From positions 22,543,501 to 22,607,500 of the forward strand of contig OX365944.1 of the NCBI GenBank assembly GCA_947247005.1: a DNA stretch of 64,000 nucleotides. The letters are read 5' to 3'. This document shows positions 15,969 through 28,200 of the stretch, piece after piece; the stretch's first letter is position 1, and each line of letters opens with the position of its first letter. The notes beneath the pieces are model-generated. The model did not search any database and had not been told where the DNA came from. It was given only the letters and a program-made list of their open reading frames with translations. The DNA is from Spisula solida. Taxonomy: Eukaryota > Mollusca > Bivalvia > Venerida > Mactridae. The position numbers were made by a program, and so were the translations under genes.

Positions 15969-16487
15969 ATTCAGTAAAGTAGAAAACAATGGCAAGAATT
16001 AATGACAATTCATGATTAATGAATACACTACAAATTACTGAAATGTTTTTCACACCTTTCAAACAAATCTCCAGCAACTGCCATCAAAGTGGAATCAATC
16101 AAATGTATGAATAAATCACTCAATATGACCAAGCAAGCCAATCAACAACATTGATTAACTCATCTATAAATCAAAAGGACAGGAGGGCATGTAGTGAGCT
16201 TGGTTAAAAGGTCTGTCAGTGATCACTAAAACATATGTCATATACATCAATAATGTATATAAACGACCCCTCATCAACTACAATTATCATAATTATGCCA
16301 TCTTACCATAATAATACAAGGTACAAATAAAGACCAATTAAGGCAAACATAAGTTTCAAGATATCAAATAATCAACAATTATAGAAATGCCATAATACAT
16401 ATTGAAATTGGCAACAAAAAGTACAGCAAAATTATTGTCTGTGAGTAGTAAGTACATAGAAGACAACCAGTAAGCAATACTCTGTGT
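15969..16487. repeat. 519-bp satellite insert, copy 6
   Basis: Second subfamily. Starts 3,651 bp after copy 5, and its right end marks the junction between the two 5.8-kb blocks. Confidence 0.93.
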
Positions 16488-18145
16488 TAGCAACATTGAA
16501 GAGGGCCAATGGGCAGTTAGCTACATAGAAGATGGAGGACCACCGTATATATAGAATACACTGTGTCATATTTCTTGGTACTTGTTTGTGCTTGTGTGAT
16601 TTCATACAACTAGCACTAGCCTGTGCTTAGAACAATGGGCAGTTAGCTACATAGAAGATGGAGGACCACCGTAGATACAGAATATGCTGTGTCATATTTC
16701 TTGGTACTTGTTTGTGCTTGTGTGATTTCATACAACTAGCACTAGCCTGTGCTTGGACCAATGGGCAGTTAGCAACATAGAAGATGGAGGACCACCGTTG
16801 ATACAGAATACACTGTTTCATATTTCTTGGTACTTGTTTGTGCTTCTGTGATTTCATGCAACTAGCACTAGCCTGTGCTTGGACCAATGGGCAGTTAGCA
16901 ACATAGAAGAGGACAAATTGGCAGTTAGCAACATAGAAGATGAAGGACCACCTGTGATAAAGAATACACTGTTTCATATTTCTTGGTACTTGTTTGTGCT
17001 TGTGTGATTTCATACAACTAGCACTAGCCTGTGCTTGGAACAATGGGCAGTTAGCAACATAGAAGAGGACCAATGTGCAGTTAGCAACATAGAAGATGGA
17101 GGATCACCGTAGATACAGAATACACAATAACATATTTCTTGGTACATGTTTGTGCTTGTGTGATTTCATACAACTAGCACTAGCCTGTGCTTGGAACAAT
17201 GGGCAGTGAGCAACATAGAAGATGGAAGACCACCGAAGATACAGAATACACTGTTACATATTTCTTGGTACTTGTTTGTGCTTGTGTGATTTCATACAAC
17301 TAGCACTAGCCTGTGCTTGGAACAATGGGCAGTTAGCAACATAGAAGATGGAAGCATAAAATGGATACAGAATACACTGTTACGTATTTCTTGGTACTTG
17401 TTTGTGCTTGTGTGATTTCATACAACTAGCACTAGCCTGTGCTTGGAACAATGGGCAGTTAGCTACATGGAAGATGGAGGACCACCGTAGATACAGAATA
17501 CACTGTTACATATTTCTTGGTACATGTTTGTGCTTGTGTGATTTCATAGAACTAGCACTAGCCTGTGCTTGGAACAATGGGCAGTGAGCAACATAGAAGA
17601 TGGAAGACCACCGAAGATACAGAATACACTGTTACATATTTCTTGGTACTTGTTTGTGCTTGTGTGATTTCATACAACTAGCACTAGCCTGTGCTTGGAA
17701 CAATGGGCAGTTAGCAACATAGAAGATGGAAGACCACCGAAGATACAGAACACACTGTTACATATTTCTTGGTACTTGTTTGTGCTTGTGTGATTTCATA
17801 CAACTAGCACTAGCCTGTGCTTGGAACAATGGGCAGTTAGCAACATAGAAGATGGCAGCATAAAATGGATACAGAATACACTGTTACATACTTCTTGGTA
17901 CATGTTTGTGCTTGTGTGATTTCATACAACTAGCACTAGCCTGTGCTTGGAACAATGGGCAGTTAGCAACATAGAAGATGAAGGACCACCGTAGATACAG
18001 AATACACTGTGTCATATTTCTTGGTACTTGTTTGTGCTTGTGTGATTTCATACAACTAGCACTAGCCTGTGCTTGGAACAATGGGCAGTTAGCAACATAG
18101 AAGATGGCAGCATTCATTGGGTACATAATTCACTGTTTCATATTC

Positions 18146-18664
18146 ATTCAGTAAAGTAGAAAACAATGGCAAGAATTAATGACAATTCATGATTAATGAA
18201 TACACTACAAATTACTGAAATGTTTTTCACACCTTTCAAACAAATCTCCAGCAACTGCCATCAAAGTGGAATCAATCAAATGTATGAATAAATCACTCAA
18301 TATGACCAAGCAAGCCAATCAACAACATTGATTAACTCATCTATAAATCAAAAGGACAGGAGGGCATGTAGTGAGCTTGGTTAAAAGGTCTGTCAGTGAT
18401 CACTAAAACATATGTCATATACATCAATAATGTATATAAACGACCCCTCATCAACTACAATTATCATAATTATGCCATCTTACCATAATAATACAAGGTA
18501 CAAATAAAGACCAATTAAGGCAAACATAAGTTTCAAGATATCAAATAATCAACAATTATAGAAATGCCATAATACATATTGAAATTGGCAACAAAAAGTA
18601 CAGCAAAATTATTGTCTGTGAGTAGTAAGTACATAGAAGACAACCAGTAAGCAATACCCTGTGT
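18146..18664. repeat. 519-bp satellite insert, copy 7
   Basis: Lies exactly 5,828 bp after copy 5 and reads the same along the parts I compared. Evidence that this region is a recent large duplication. Confidence 0.93.
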
Positions 18665-21600
18665 TAGCAACATAGAAGAGGGCCAATGGGCAGTTAGCTA
18701 CATAGAAGATGGAGGACCACCGTAGATATAGAATACACTGTGTCATATTTCTTGGTACTTGTTTGTGCTTGAGTGATTTCATACAACTAGCTCTAGCCTG
18801 TGCTTGGAACAATGGGCAGTTAGCAACATAGAAGATGGAGGACCACCGTAGATACAGAATACACTGTTGCATATTTCTTGGTACTTGTTTGTGCTTGTGT
18901 GATTTCATACAACTAGCACTAGCCTGTGCTTGGATCAATGGGCAGTTAGCAACATAGAAGATGGAAGCATAAAATGGATACAGAATACACTGTTACGTAT
19001 TTCTTGGTACTTGTTTGTGCTTGTGTGATTTCATACAACTAGCACTAGCCTGTGCTTGGAACAATGGGCAGTTAGCTACATGGAAGATGGAGGACCACCG
19101 TAGATACAGAATACACTGTTACATATTTCTTGGTACATGTTTGTGCTTGTGTGATTTCATACAACTAGCACTAGCCTGTGCTTGGAACAATGGGCAGTGA
19201 GCAACATAGAAGATGGAAGACCACCGAAGATACAGAATACACTGTTACATATTTCTTGGTACTTGTTTGTGCTTGTGTGATTTCATACAACTAGCACTAG
19301 CCTGTGCTTGGAACAATGGGCAGTTAGCAACATAGAAGATGGAAGACCACCGAAGATACAGAACACACTGTTACATATTTCTTGGTACTTGTTTGTGCTT
19401 GTGTGATTTCATACAACTAGCACTAGCCTGTGCTTGGAACAATGGGCAGTTAGCAACATAGAAGATGGCAGCTTAAAATGGATACAGAATACACTGTTAC
19501 ATACTTCTTGGTACATGTTTGTGCTTGTGTGATTTCATACAACTAGCACTAGCCTGTGCTTGGAACAATGGGCAGTGAGCAACATAGAAGATGGAAGACT
19601 ACCGAAGATACAGAATACACTGTTACATATTTCTTGGTACTTGTTTGTGCTTGTGTGATTTCATACAACTAGCACTAGCCTGTGCTTGGAACAATGGGCA
19701 GTTAGCAACATAGAAGATGGAAGACCACCGAAGATACAGAACACACTGTTACATATTTCTTGGTACTTGTTTGTGCTTTCATACAACTAGCACTAGCCTG
19801 TGCTTGGAACAATGGGCAGTTAGCAACATAGAAGATGGCAGCATAAAATGGATACAGAATACACTGTTACATACTTCTTGGTACATGTTTGTGCTTGTGT
19901 GATTTCATACAACTAGCACTAGCCTGTGCTTGGAACAATGGGCAGTTAGCAACATAGAAGATGGAGGACCACCGTAGAAACAGAATACACTGTTACATAT
20001 TTCTTGGTACATGTTTGTGCTTGTGTGATTTCATAAAACTAGCACTAGCCTGTGCTTGGACCAATGGGCAGTTAGCAACATAGAAGACAAAGAATGAACA
20101 TGGAGACTACACAGTATCATATTTCTTGGTACATGTTTGTGCTTGTGTGATTTCATACAACTAGCACTAGCCTGTGCTTGGAAAAATGGGCAGTTAGCAA
20201 CATAGAAGATGGCAGCAGAAAATGGATACAGAATACACTATTATATATTTCTTGGTACATGTTTGTGCTTGTGTGATTTCATACAACTAGCACTAGCCTG
20301 TGCTTGGAACAATGGGCAGTTAGCAACATAGAAGATGGAGGACCACCGTAGATACAGAATACACTGTTACATATTTCTTGGTACTTGTTTGTGCTTGTGT
20401 GATTTCATACAACTAGCACTAGCCTGTGCTTGGACCAATGGTCAGTTAGCAACATAGAAGAGGACCAATGGGCAGTTAGCAACATAGAAGATGGAGGACC
20501 ACCGGAGATACAGAATACACTGTGTCATATTTCTTGGTACTTGTTTGTGCTTGTGTGATTTCATACAACTAGCACTAGCCTGTGTTTGGAACAATGGGCA
20601 GTTAGCAACATAGAAGATGGAGGACCACCGTTGATACAGAATAAACTGTGTCATATTTCTTGGTACTTGTTTGTGCTTGTGTGATTACATACAACTAGCA
20701 CTAGCTTGTGCTTGGATCAATGGGCAGTTAGCAACATAGAAGATGGCAGCATAAAATGGATACAGAATACACTGTTACATATTTCTTGGTACTTGTTTGT
20801 GCTTGTGTGATTTCATACAACTAGCACTAGCCTGTGCTTGGACCAATGGGCAGTCAGCAACATAGAAAATGGAGGACCACCGTAGATACAGAATACTCTG
20901 TTACATATTTCTTGGTACATGTTTGTGCTTGTGTGATTTCATACAACTAGCACTAGCCTGTGTTTGGAACAATGGGCAGTTAGCAACATAGAAGATGGAT
21001 GACCACCGTTGATACAGAATAAACTGTGTCATATTTCTTGGTACTTGTTTGTGCTTGTGTGATTACATACAACTAGCACTAGCTTGTGCTTGGATCAATG
21101 GGCAGTTAGCAACATAGAAGATGGCAGCATAAAATGGATACAGAATACACTGTTACATATTTCTTGGTACTTGTTTGTGCTTGTGTGATTTCATACAACT
21201 AGCACTAGCCTGTGCTTGGACCAATGGGCAGTCAGCAACATAGAAAATGGAGGACCACCGTAGATACAGAATACACTGTTACATATTTCTTGGTACATGT
21301 TTGTGCTTGTGTGATTTCATACAACTAGCACTAGCCTGTGCTTGGAACAATGGGCAGTTAGCAACATAGAAGATGGAGGACCACCGTAGTTACAGAATAC
21401 ACTGTTACATATTTCTTGGTACTTGTTTGTGCTTGTGTGATTTCATACAACTAGCACTAGCCTGTGCTTGGACCAATGGGCAGTTAGCAACATAGAAGAT
21501 GGAAGACCACCGTAGATACAGAATACACTGTTACATATTTCTTGGTACTTGTTTGTGCTTGTGTGATTTCATACAACTAGCACTAGCCTGTGCTTGGAAC

Positions 21601-21666
21601 AATGGGCAGTTAGCAACATAGAAGATGGCAGCATTCATTGGGTACATAATTCACTGTTTCATATTC

Positions 21667-22185
21667 ATTCAGTAAAGTAGAAAACAATGGCAAGAATTAA
21701 TGACAATTCATGATTAATGAATACACTACAAATTACTGAAATGTTTTTCACACCTTTCAAACAAATCTCCAGCAACTGCCATCAAAGTGGAATCAATCAA
21801 ATGTATGAATAAATCACTCAATATGACCAAGCAAGCCAATCAACAACATTGATTAACTCATCTATAAATCAAAAGGACAGGAGGGCATGTAGTGAGCTTG
21901 GTTAAAAGGTCTGTCAGTGATCACTAAAACATATGTCATATACATCAATAATGTATATAAACGACCCCTCATCAACTACAATTATCATAATTATGCCATC
22001 TTACCATAATAATACAAGGTACAAATAAAGACCAATTAAGGCAAACATAAGTTTCAAGATATCAAATAATCAACAATTATAGAAATGCCATAATACATAT
22101 TGAAATTGGCAACAAAAAGTACAGCAAAATTATTGTCTGTGAGTAGTAAGTACATAGAAGACAACCAGTAAGCAATACCCTGTGT
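21667..22185. repeat. 519-bp satellite insert, copy 8
   Basis: Counterpart of copy 6 in the second 5.8-kb block, shifted by 5,698 bp because the second block lacks one 126-bp unit and 4 bp. The array to its right (22,186-24,907) has no further insert. Confidence 0.93.
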
Positions 22186-25114
22186 TAGCAACATTGAAGA
22201 GGGCCAATGGGCAGTTAGCTACAAAGAAGATGGAGGACCACCGTAGATATAGAATACACTGTGTCATATTTCTTGGTACTTGTTTGTGCTTGTGTGATTT
22301 CATACAACTAGCACTAGCCTGTGCTTGGAACAATGGGCAGTTAGCAACATAGAAGATGGAGGACCACCGTAGATACAGAATACACTGTTACATATTTCTT
22401 GGTACGTGTTTGTGCTTGTGTGATTTCATACAACTAGCACTAGCCTGTGCTTGGACCAATGGGCAGTTAGCAACATAGAAGACAAAGAACGAACATGGAG
22501 ACAGAATACACAGTATCATATTTCTTGGTACTTGTTTGTGCTTGTGTGATTTCATACAACTAGCACTAGCCTGTGCTTGGAACAATGGGCAGTTAGCAAC
22601 ATAGAAGATGGCAGCAGAAAAAGGATACAGAATACACTGTTATATATTTCTTGGTACATGTTTGTGCTTGTGTGATTTCATACAACTAGCACTAGCCTGT
22701 GCTTGGAACAATGGGCAGTTAGCAACATAGAAGATGGAGGACCACCGTAGATACAGAATACACTGTTACATATTTCTTGGTACTTGTTTGTGCTTGTGTG
22801 ATTTCAAACAACTAGCACTAGCCTGTGCTTGGACCAATGGGCAGTTAGCAACATAGAAGATGGAGGACCACCGTAGATACAGAATACACTGTTACATATT
22901 TCTTGGTACTTGTTTGTGCCTGTGTGATTTCATACAACTAGCACTAGCCTGTGCTTGGAATAATGGGGAGTTAGCAACATAGAAGATGTAGGACCACCGT
23001 AGTTACAGAATACACTGTTTCATATTTCTTGGTACATGTTTGTGCTTGTGTGATTTCATACAACTAGCACTAGCCTGTGCTTGGACCATTGGGCAGTTAG
23101 CAACATAGAAGAGGACCAATGGGCAGTTAGCAACATAGAAGATGGAGGACCACTGAAGATACAGAATACACTGTGTCATATTCTTGGTACATGTTTGTGC
23201 TTGTGTGATTTCATACAACTAGCACTAGCTTGTGCTTGGAACAATGGGCAGTTAGCAACATAGAAGATGGAGGACCACCGTAGATACAGAATACACTGTT
23301 ACATATTTCTTGGTACTTGTTTGTGCTTGTGTGATTTCATACAACTAGCACTAGCTTGTGCTTGGAACAATGGGCAGTTAGCAACATAGAAGATGGAAGA
23401 CCACCGTAGATACAGAATACACTGTATCATATTTCTTGGTACTTGTTTGTGCTTGTGTGATTTCATACAACTAGCACTAGCCTGTGCTTGGACCAATGGG
23501 CAGTTAGCAACATAGAAGACAAAGAACGAACATGGAGACAGAATACACAGTATCATATTTCTTGGTACTTGTTTGTGCTTGTGTGATTTCATACAACTAG
23601 CACTAGCCTGTGCTTGGAACAATGGGCAGTTAGCAACATAGAAGATGGCAGCAGAAAATGGATACAGAATACACTGTTATATATTTCTTGGTACATGTTT
23701 GTGCTTGTGTGAATTCATACAACTAGCACTAGCCTGTGTTTGGAACAATGGGCAGTTAGCAACATAGAAGATGGAGGACCACCGTAGATACAGAATACAC
23801 TGTTACATATTTCTTGGTACTTGTTTGTGCTTGTGTGATTTCATACAACTAGCACTAGCCTGTGCTTGGATCAATGGGCAGTCAGCAACATAGAAAATGG
23901 AGGACCACCGTAGATACAGAATACACTGTTACATATTTCTTCGTACATGTTTGTGCTTGTGTGATTTCATACAACTAGCACTAGCCTGTGCTTGGACCAA
24001 TGGGCAGTTAGCAACATAGAAGAGGACCAATGGGCAGTTAGCAACATAGAAGATGGAGGACCACTGAAGATACAGAATACATTGTGTCATATTTCTTGGT
24101 ACATGTTTGTGCTTGTGTGATTTCATACAACTAGCACTAGCCTGTGCTTGGAACAATGGGCAGTTAGCAACATAGAAGATGGAGGACCACCGGAGATACA
24201 GAATACACTGTGTCATATTTCTTGGTACTTGTTTGTGCTTGTGTGATTTCATACAACTAGCACTAGCCTGTGTTTGTAACAATGGGCAGTTAGCAAAATA
24301 GAAGATGGAGGACCACCGTTGATACAGAATACACTGTGTCATATTTCTTGGTACTTGTTTGTGCTTGTGTGATTACATACAACTAGCACTAGCTTGTGCT
24401 TGGATCAATGGGCAGTTAGCAACATAGAAGATGGCAGCATAAAATGGATACAGAATACACTGTTACATATTTCTTGGTACTTGTTTGTGCTTGTGTGATT
24501 TCATACAACTAGCACTAGCCTGTGCTTGGACCAATGGGCAGTCAGCAACTTAGAAAATGGGGGACCACCGTAGATACAGAATACACTGTTACATATTTCT
24601 TGGTACATGTTTGTGCTTGTGTGATTTCATACAACTAGCACTAGCCTGTGCTTGGAACAATGGGCAGTTAGCAACATAGAAGATGGAGGACCACCGTAGA
24701 TACAGAATACACTGTTACATATTTCTTGGTACTTGTTTGTGCTTGTGTGATTTCATACAACTAGCACTAGCCTGTGCTTGGAACAATGGGCAGTTAGCAA
24801 CATAGAAAATGGAGGACCACAATGAATACAGAAAACACTGTGTCATATTTCTTGGTACATGTTTGTGCTTGTGTGTTTTCATTCAATTAGCACTAGCCTG
24901 TGCTTGGTTCAGTGTTTGTATTTTTTGTAGTGAACGAAGGATGTTCCAAATTCTGTTTTTACCTGATATTTGAATTCAGATCACTGACTGAATTTTCTAT
25001 ATAATGCTAATGTGCATCACTGGCACTGTTTAACCTGATGAAAATGAGTTCATGGGTACCCCTTGTACTTTAATTCCGACTGCTACATAATACAATGAAA
25101 GTAAGTTAACTCAC

Positions 25115-25231
25115 ACTGCTACATTACTGATGAACCTCTCGACCTCTTGCAGTACATGTTTGGTTAGAAATGCTGGTTTATCTCCACACATAGGGCTCAA
25201 ACTGAGTGGTGGTATATGTTCCAATGCTTGT
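25115..25231 (-). CDS. ZZEF1: ZZEF1 exon 14 (last exon seen)
   Basis: Encodes QALEHIPPLSLSPMCGDK, then FLTKHVLQEVERFISNVAV, close to the human KALQHMPPLSLSP segment. It ends at donor GTGAGT in phase 2, about 200 bp from the satellite, with no stop codon, so the gene continues leftwards. Confidence 0.92.
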
Positions 25232-28200
25232 CTGAAATGTACATAAACCAAGCAGTTAATTATCTGTATCACAATATGTATGGTTTGGTGTATTGACTTG
25301 GAGCTCATTAATCTTTGTTTGCTTTTATTATGTTATTTTAAAACTAGATATGTGTCCAGGACAAGGATGCCCCCATAACTAAAATTTCACCAAATTTCAA
25401 GGGGCAGGGCATAACTCTGCTAATTCTGGTCAGATCCAAATAAAACTATGTGGGTGCACAACAACTCTTGCTGACGAATATTCCTACGAAGTTTGATGAC
25501 TGTAGTACACTGAGTTTTCAAGTTACAGACGACATAACATTTGGGACTGACGGACAAGGGCAAATCAGCATCCCCCAAATATTGGTGGGGGCCATAAAAA
25601 TAACAAAACATACTAGATAGAACAACCAATAATAATGAATTCCAGGTAAACAAATTTGCATAATTCTAGCTTCATGAAGTTCACATATAACAGTAGGCTA
25701 TTTGAGAGCAATAATTTAAAATAATTTTTTCTAACAGTGGTAAGGAAAGGTGTATGTAACTAGCAGAAGCACTTTATAAACTACACAGACATTTATACAT
25801 ATTTACAATTATACATACGTTTGTTTGTATAACTGGTTTAACACAGTTTCTACACAATTTTTCAGTTGTATACAGTGGCTAATTTACTGTATTCTACATG
25901 TCTGTATTCTATCCAGCACTAACTTACCCTTCCACAAGGAACTAGCAACCTAAGTACTCAACATGTGGAGGATTCAACATAGTTTTCAATTTTTCACAAT
26001 TGAACAGAACTCTCAGAATTTAACAAGAGCACCGCCTACAAGTGCTGGACGCTTGACTTTCTCGTGCTTGATAGTAATCTGGCTCATCTGTGAGTCAAAA
26101 TTCTAAGAATAACAAGGGCAGATAGCTCATAAAAGTAGGTCACAGGGTTACCAGCCTTGTATGTATGAACTCCCTTAGTGATGGTGAATTACTATGTAGA
26201 ATTTTAAGTGGATACCTTTGATTGTCTTTGTATAGTAATTGACATTTTTTAGTAAAGATTCAAAGTCAGAAAAGGGGCATAATTCTCACAAAATGCTGGA
26301 TAGATTTGTTTCCTTGTGCCAGTAGATGTAGGCCATCACATTCCACAAGTGTATTGACTTTCAAGTTGTAAGCTCAGATAGTGTTTGAAAAAATTCAGTT
26401 TATGTGTAAAATGTGCCTCTATTTCCAATTGCCAAGTCCGAACAAGGGCAGATATCTCCATAAATTTAGGTTACATAGTTATCACCCTTGTGATGGTGAA
26501 TTACTATGTAGAATTTACAGTGGATACCTTTGATAGTCTTTGAGCAATTGACATTTTTATGTAAAGATTCAAAGACTGAAAAGCGGCATAACTCTCACAA
26601 AATGCTTGATAGATTTGTTTTCTCTTGCCAGTAGATGTAGGCCATCACATTCCACAGGTGTATTGACTCTCAAGTTGAAAGCTCAGATAGTGTTTGTGAT
26701 GGTGAATTACTATGTTGAATTTCAAGCTGATGCCTTTGAGATAATGACTCTGACAATAAACTTAACCAACGCACATGCAGAAGCACGCGATCCCGTCACG
26801 ACAATAGCTAGAAAAGTCAAGCTAAAAATATGATTTAGAAATTTGTGCATGACATACTTTGTATGTTGTATAATATTTTTCTGTAATACTGGGGCCATTG
26901 GTATGGCAGCTGTCACTGTGGAGGCGAGAACCTGTAGAAACCATACAGCCGCCGAGTCTGACACACTGATTCCCGGCTCTTTTACAACTCTGAAATATCA
27001 ACAAATAACTAATTCTACAATATTATTCACACATATCATTGTCATATACATGTAACAAAGCAAACACTAATTCTAAAAGGATTCTATGGCAAAAGTCTAT
27101 GGGTGAAAGTTTGAAATTCTGAAAAACCTGAAATCCTCAAACATTGACAATTTATATAGGGAAAATAAAGAAAAACAGGCAATATGGCACTCTCATAAAC
27201 CTGAAATTCCAGCAAGTTTCTGATAAGTTACGCCCATGCTATAAGCGAATATCAGGGAGACACTGGAGGCAGGGTTTTTGAAAGAAAAATGGATGTCTTC
27301 CACAAGGTCCGTAATTCTGGCAATAATCACCCAACCTAACAATCCAGATAATATGTACACTAAGGCTTGGTAACAACAGTTACTGTTTATGTGAAGTTTC
27401 ATTGATATCGGACCAATGTTAAACGTTCTTCCAGACAGATACCCAGCATAATAATGTCTGTCCACAATGAACTATTTGGGAAACATAATGATTTTTGACA
27501 TTGAATAGTATGGGGCCTGTTGTCAAACTAAAGCGCTACTGAGTGCTCGATACCGCTATGGGCTTGCTTCAAGCGCTAAGAAGCGAAAAGTTTATACACT
27601 TCTGGCAAGCACTCGCAGATAGCAGACTATTGAATTGCAAAATGGATAGCAGACTATTGCATAGCAAAGCGCTATGGAAGCGTTATGTTGCACAAGAAAG
27701 TGCTTGGTAGGGCTCGCCTAGCAAAGTGCTAAAAAACGGTATGCTATCAGCAAGCATTGCTCACTGGTAGCGTGTCGTTGTATAGATGTAGTAAAGCGCT
27801 CGATAACACTATTTGGTAGTGTTTTAGTTAGGCAACAGGCTCATGATGATTCTATAAGAGGAATGAAGGAGAGTATTGATTCAGCACTTACTTGTATCCG
27901 ACAGCTTTAACACCATAAATTCTTGTATCACAACCATCATTACGACAACGTTTGATATTAACTTGGATATCTGCAACAATCAAATACGATTATAACGTAA
28001 TATCTAACATACAAACACTCATATTAATGCATCTGGTAAAATGGTTTATTTCCAATATCCATTGAACACTTGATAATTTGTTGTCCAGTTTAACTAGTAC
28101 TAGCACCCAAATTTACTCTTCAAACACAATGCCTCTCTACAATTGAATACTGTAACGCACAGACAATCCGAAGCCACACAGAAACGACGGCAGCGCCTAG

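Larger units (their letters stand above)
10660..16487. repeat. 5.8-kb higher-order block A
   Basis: First of two tandem near-identical blocks of satellite plus two 519-bp inserts. Landmarks recur at an offset of 5,828 bp (for example 10,799 and 16,627; 12,781 and 18,609). Block A carries one extra 126-bp unit near 15,660-15,900 compared with block B. Confidence 0.9.
16488..22185. repeat. 5.8-kb higher-order block B
   Basis: Second tandem block. Compared with block A it lacks one 126-bp unit and 4 bp ('ggagactacacag' at 20,102 for 'ggagacagaatacacag'). It has a few substitutions, for example 'tagctctagcc' at 18,788 for 'tagcactagcc'. Confidence 0.9.
1..24907. repeat. Satellite array, 126-bp unit, intronic to ZZEF1
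   Basis: A head-to-tail array with a 126-bp period, measured from 'gcactagcct' at position 1 to its next occurrence at 127. After removing the 519-bp inserts there is room for roughly 160 units. Unit variants are visible: a 30-bp internal duplication (repeating 'gggcagttagcaacatag'), a type with 'gacgaagaacgaacatgg' in the middle (for example 3,449-3,466), and a type with 'ggcagcataaaatgg'. Most neighbours differ at only a few bases. The last unit before 24,907 is more diverged (aatgaatacagaaaac, attcaattag), as expected at an array edge. The array continues past the left end. The 126-bp length equals 42 codons, so some frames stay open over one to four units, but I see no gene in it. ZZEF1 exon 14 at 25,115 splices towards this array, which places the array in or beside a ZZEF1 intron. 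Confidence 0.97.

Noticed and set aside
456..24342. Many minus-strand open frames of 60-180 codons with QAQASASCMKSHKHK repeats
   Set aside because: They are translations of the 126-bp satellite, start and stop at unit variants, and show no splice or domain structure.
1..24907. CRISPR array or centromere
   Set aside because: Units are adjacent without unique spacers and the context is eukaryotic. No CENP-B-like box was recognised, and the location next to gene exons argues against a simple centromere call.
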